64,000 bases of DNA from Foetidibacter luteolus (GTDB taxonomy: Bacteria > Bacteroidota > Bacteroidia > Chitinophagales > Chitinophagaceae): contig NZ_VVIP01000003.1 in NCBI RefSeq assembly GCF_009650435.1, forward strand, positions 135,238 to 199,237, read 5' to 3'. Shown here in pieces: positions 63,901 to 64,000 of this stretch (the stretch's first letter is position 1; every line of letters starts with the position of its first letter). Under the pieces are notes generated by a model, which saw nothing but the letters and a program-made list of their open reading frames with translations, had not been told where the DNA came from and did not search any database. Both the position numbers and the translations under genes were made by a program.

Positions 63901-64000
63901 GCTTCCTGCTGATCGGGATGGCTTTCGAAATAGCCACCTACCAGGCGGCCATACCAGCCCCAGTCATATTCTGCATCGGCCGCAGCGTGTACGCCAACAT
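60909..64000 (-). CDS. ThuA domain + PQQ-type sugar dehydrogenase + PKD + cytochrome c protein (5' end outside window)
   Basis: The visible part of a very large protein. The frame is open to the window edge at 64000, so the true start is outside and the signal peptide is not seen. Domains from the N-terminus: end of a ThuA-like domain (to about residue 110 of the visible part, 'GRAWYTELGHTDES'); a glucose/sorbosone-type beta-propeller dehydrogenase ('EMTVLPNLDILVVQRRGEVLRYN' to 'DWIRGWMKAV'); a PKD domain ('SLPLAVNVAVEAADPEKD'); a mono-heme cytochrome c (CKTCH at 61706-61692); and a C-terminal carbohydrate-binding-like beta domain. Electrons from sugar oxidation in the propeller could pass to the heme on the same polypeptide. 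A periplasmic or outer-membrane location is expected. Confidence 0.85.
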   Translation of the reverse strand, partial: VGVHAAADAEYDWGWYGRLVGGYFESHPDQQEAVLNIVDANDPSTKHLPNPWKRRDEWYNYKNLNKDVHVLIKIDEKSYKGGTNGDNHPMAWYHDFDGGRAWYTELGHTDESFSDDNYLKHLLAGVQYAIGENKKLDYAKAKTQRVPDEDRFTKTTLAQGMFFEPTEMTVLPNLDILVVQRRGEVLRYNHETKEVKQVGFLNVYFKTVHTPNVNAEEGLLGLQKDPNFEKNHYIYMYYSPSDTSVNRLSRFTFENDTINPASEKIVLQVYSQREICCHTGGSIAFGTDRLLYLSLGDNSTPFDEPGQKYVSHGYAPLDDRPGHEQYDARRSSGNTNDLRGKIIRIKVNEDGTYTIPEGNLFPQGTQGARPEIYVMGNRNPYRISVDQKNGNLYWGEVGPDANVDSFDTRGPRGYDEVNQARKAGYFGWPLFVGNNYPYRSYDYGSGTIGKSFDPAKPMNESRNNTGLKELPPAQPAFIWYPYGDSKDFPQVGTGGRNAMAGPVYYTDMYPKETRLPDYYNGKLIIYDWIRGWMKAVTMKENGDFDKMEPFMEHNKNNNLIDMEVGPDGRLYLLEYGSGWFAKNPDAGLSVIEYNSGNRAPKVAGITVDKTSGSLPLAVNVAVEAADPEKDELTYVWHFNNDTRETKEPKLAQTFDKAGDYSIFVEVKDKGGSITKSNTVNVYAGNEAPVVTINVEGNKTFYFPGQQVKYSVAIEDKDDTAKTKNLENLVVAADYIEGKDLAAKPMGHQVVSEAVMGKNLMLSLDCKTCHKINEKSIGPSFQQVADKYVKDRNATSYLTEKIIKGGSGVWGEVAMAAHPNLKEADARQIVGWIRSLASNKEKKPSLPASGSLNPTLGNPVKPNGVLYLTASYSDNGGNNIKPLSGGNAIALRSNNYTFEAVTKTKDFNKNVFNGIAYLMVPKNTGWFAMENIDLTSVQSATLNVAWTSQPVSAYTFELLLDGETGTKLGEFVFEGISTPLSSQKPSFKPVSAKLQPVTDGKLHTLYLVAKAKEANSPNDVILVSITFNNK

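Overview
The window reads as a chromosomal segment of a Bacteroidota bacterium, most likely of the Chitinophagaceae or a close relative. The reasons are a SusC/SusD pair, two proteins with type IX secretion (T9SS) sorting domains, a PorX-type regulator, the LpxC-FabZ fusion found in this phylum, AMP nucleosidase, FtsX/MacB-type permeases of about 800 residues, and -7 promoter elements of the TAnnTTTG type. GC content looks moderate. I see no rRNA, tRNA, CRISPR array, prophage or intact transposase gene.

Layout. 1-6.9 kb: housekeeping and envelope genes (Bcp peroxiredoxin, M23 peptidase, polysaccharide deacetylase, DegT aminotransferase, DUF885 peptidase). 6.9-13.4 kb: a methionine cluster on the minus strand, read in the order promoter, SAM-I riboswitch, metB-like gene, poly-cysteine leader ORF with its own promoter, metY, a palindromic repeat element, metX, hom. 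13.5-24 kb: TRIC channel, glycosyltransferase, a gliding-motility C-terminal-domain protein, oligopeptide-type ABC ATPase plus AMP nucleosidase, an HsdR_N-like protein, a GH-like lipoprotein-family enzyme, MarR and a radical SAM/SPASM protein. 24.4-29.6 kb: a giant secreted subtilase. 30.6-39.3 kb: the lipid A genes lpxA, lpxC/fabZ and lpxD plus an HD hydrolase, interrupted by about 4 kb holding a TonB receptor and a PIN toxin-antitoxin pair. 39.6-46 kb: porX and a SusC/SusD locus. 46.4-50.1 kb: an AT-rich accessory patch (DUF1877, an unknown protein, a ParDE module between 59-bp direct repeats, CPBP protease, zinc-ribbon protein). 50-58 kb: three tandem MacB/FtsX-type permeases. 58.5-60.3 kb: small accessory genes. 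60.9 kb to the end: a multidomain ThuA/sugar dehydrogenase/cytochrome c protein cut by the window edge.

The most interesting signal is regulatory. The methionine cluster seems to carry two different sulfur sensors. A SAM-I riboswitch with a visible terminator and a competing antiterminator controls the first gene. A 22-codon leader ORF ending in four consecutive Cys codons, then Met-Pro-stop, sits in front of metY. The start codon of that leader is locked in a 12-bp helix with sequence just past its stop codon.

The intergenic DNA is also unusually rich in repeats. There are nine copies of a ~60-bp repeat (family A, core GCGACGCAA), five copies of a ~120-bp repeat (family B), and three copies of a ~100-130-bp MITE-like element (family C) with terminal inverted repeats and 10-bp target-site duplications. 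Clusters of AGTC-type palindromes and tracts of degenerate repeated words make up much of the rest.
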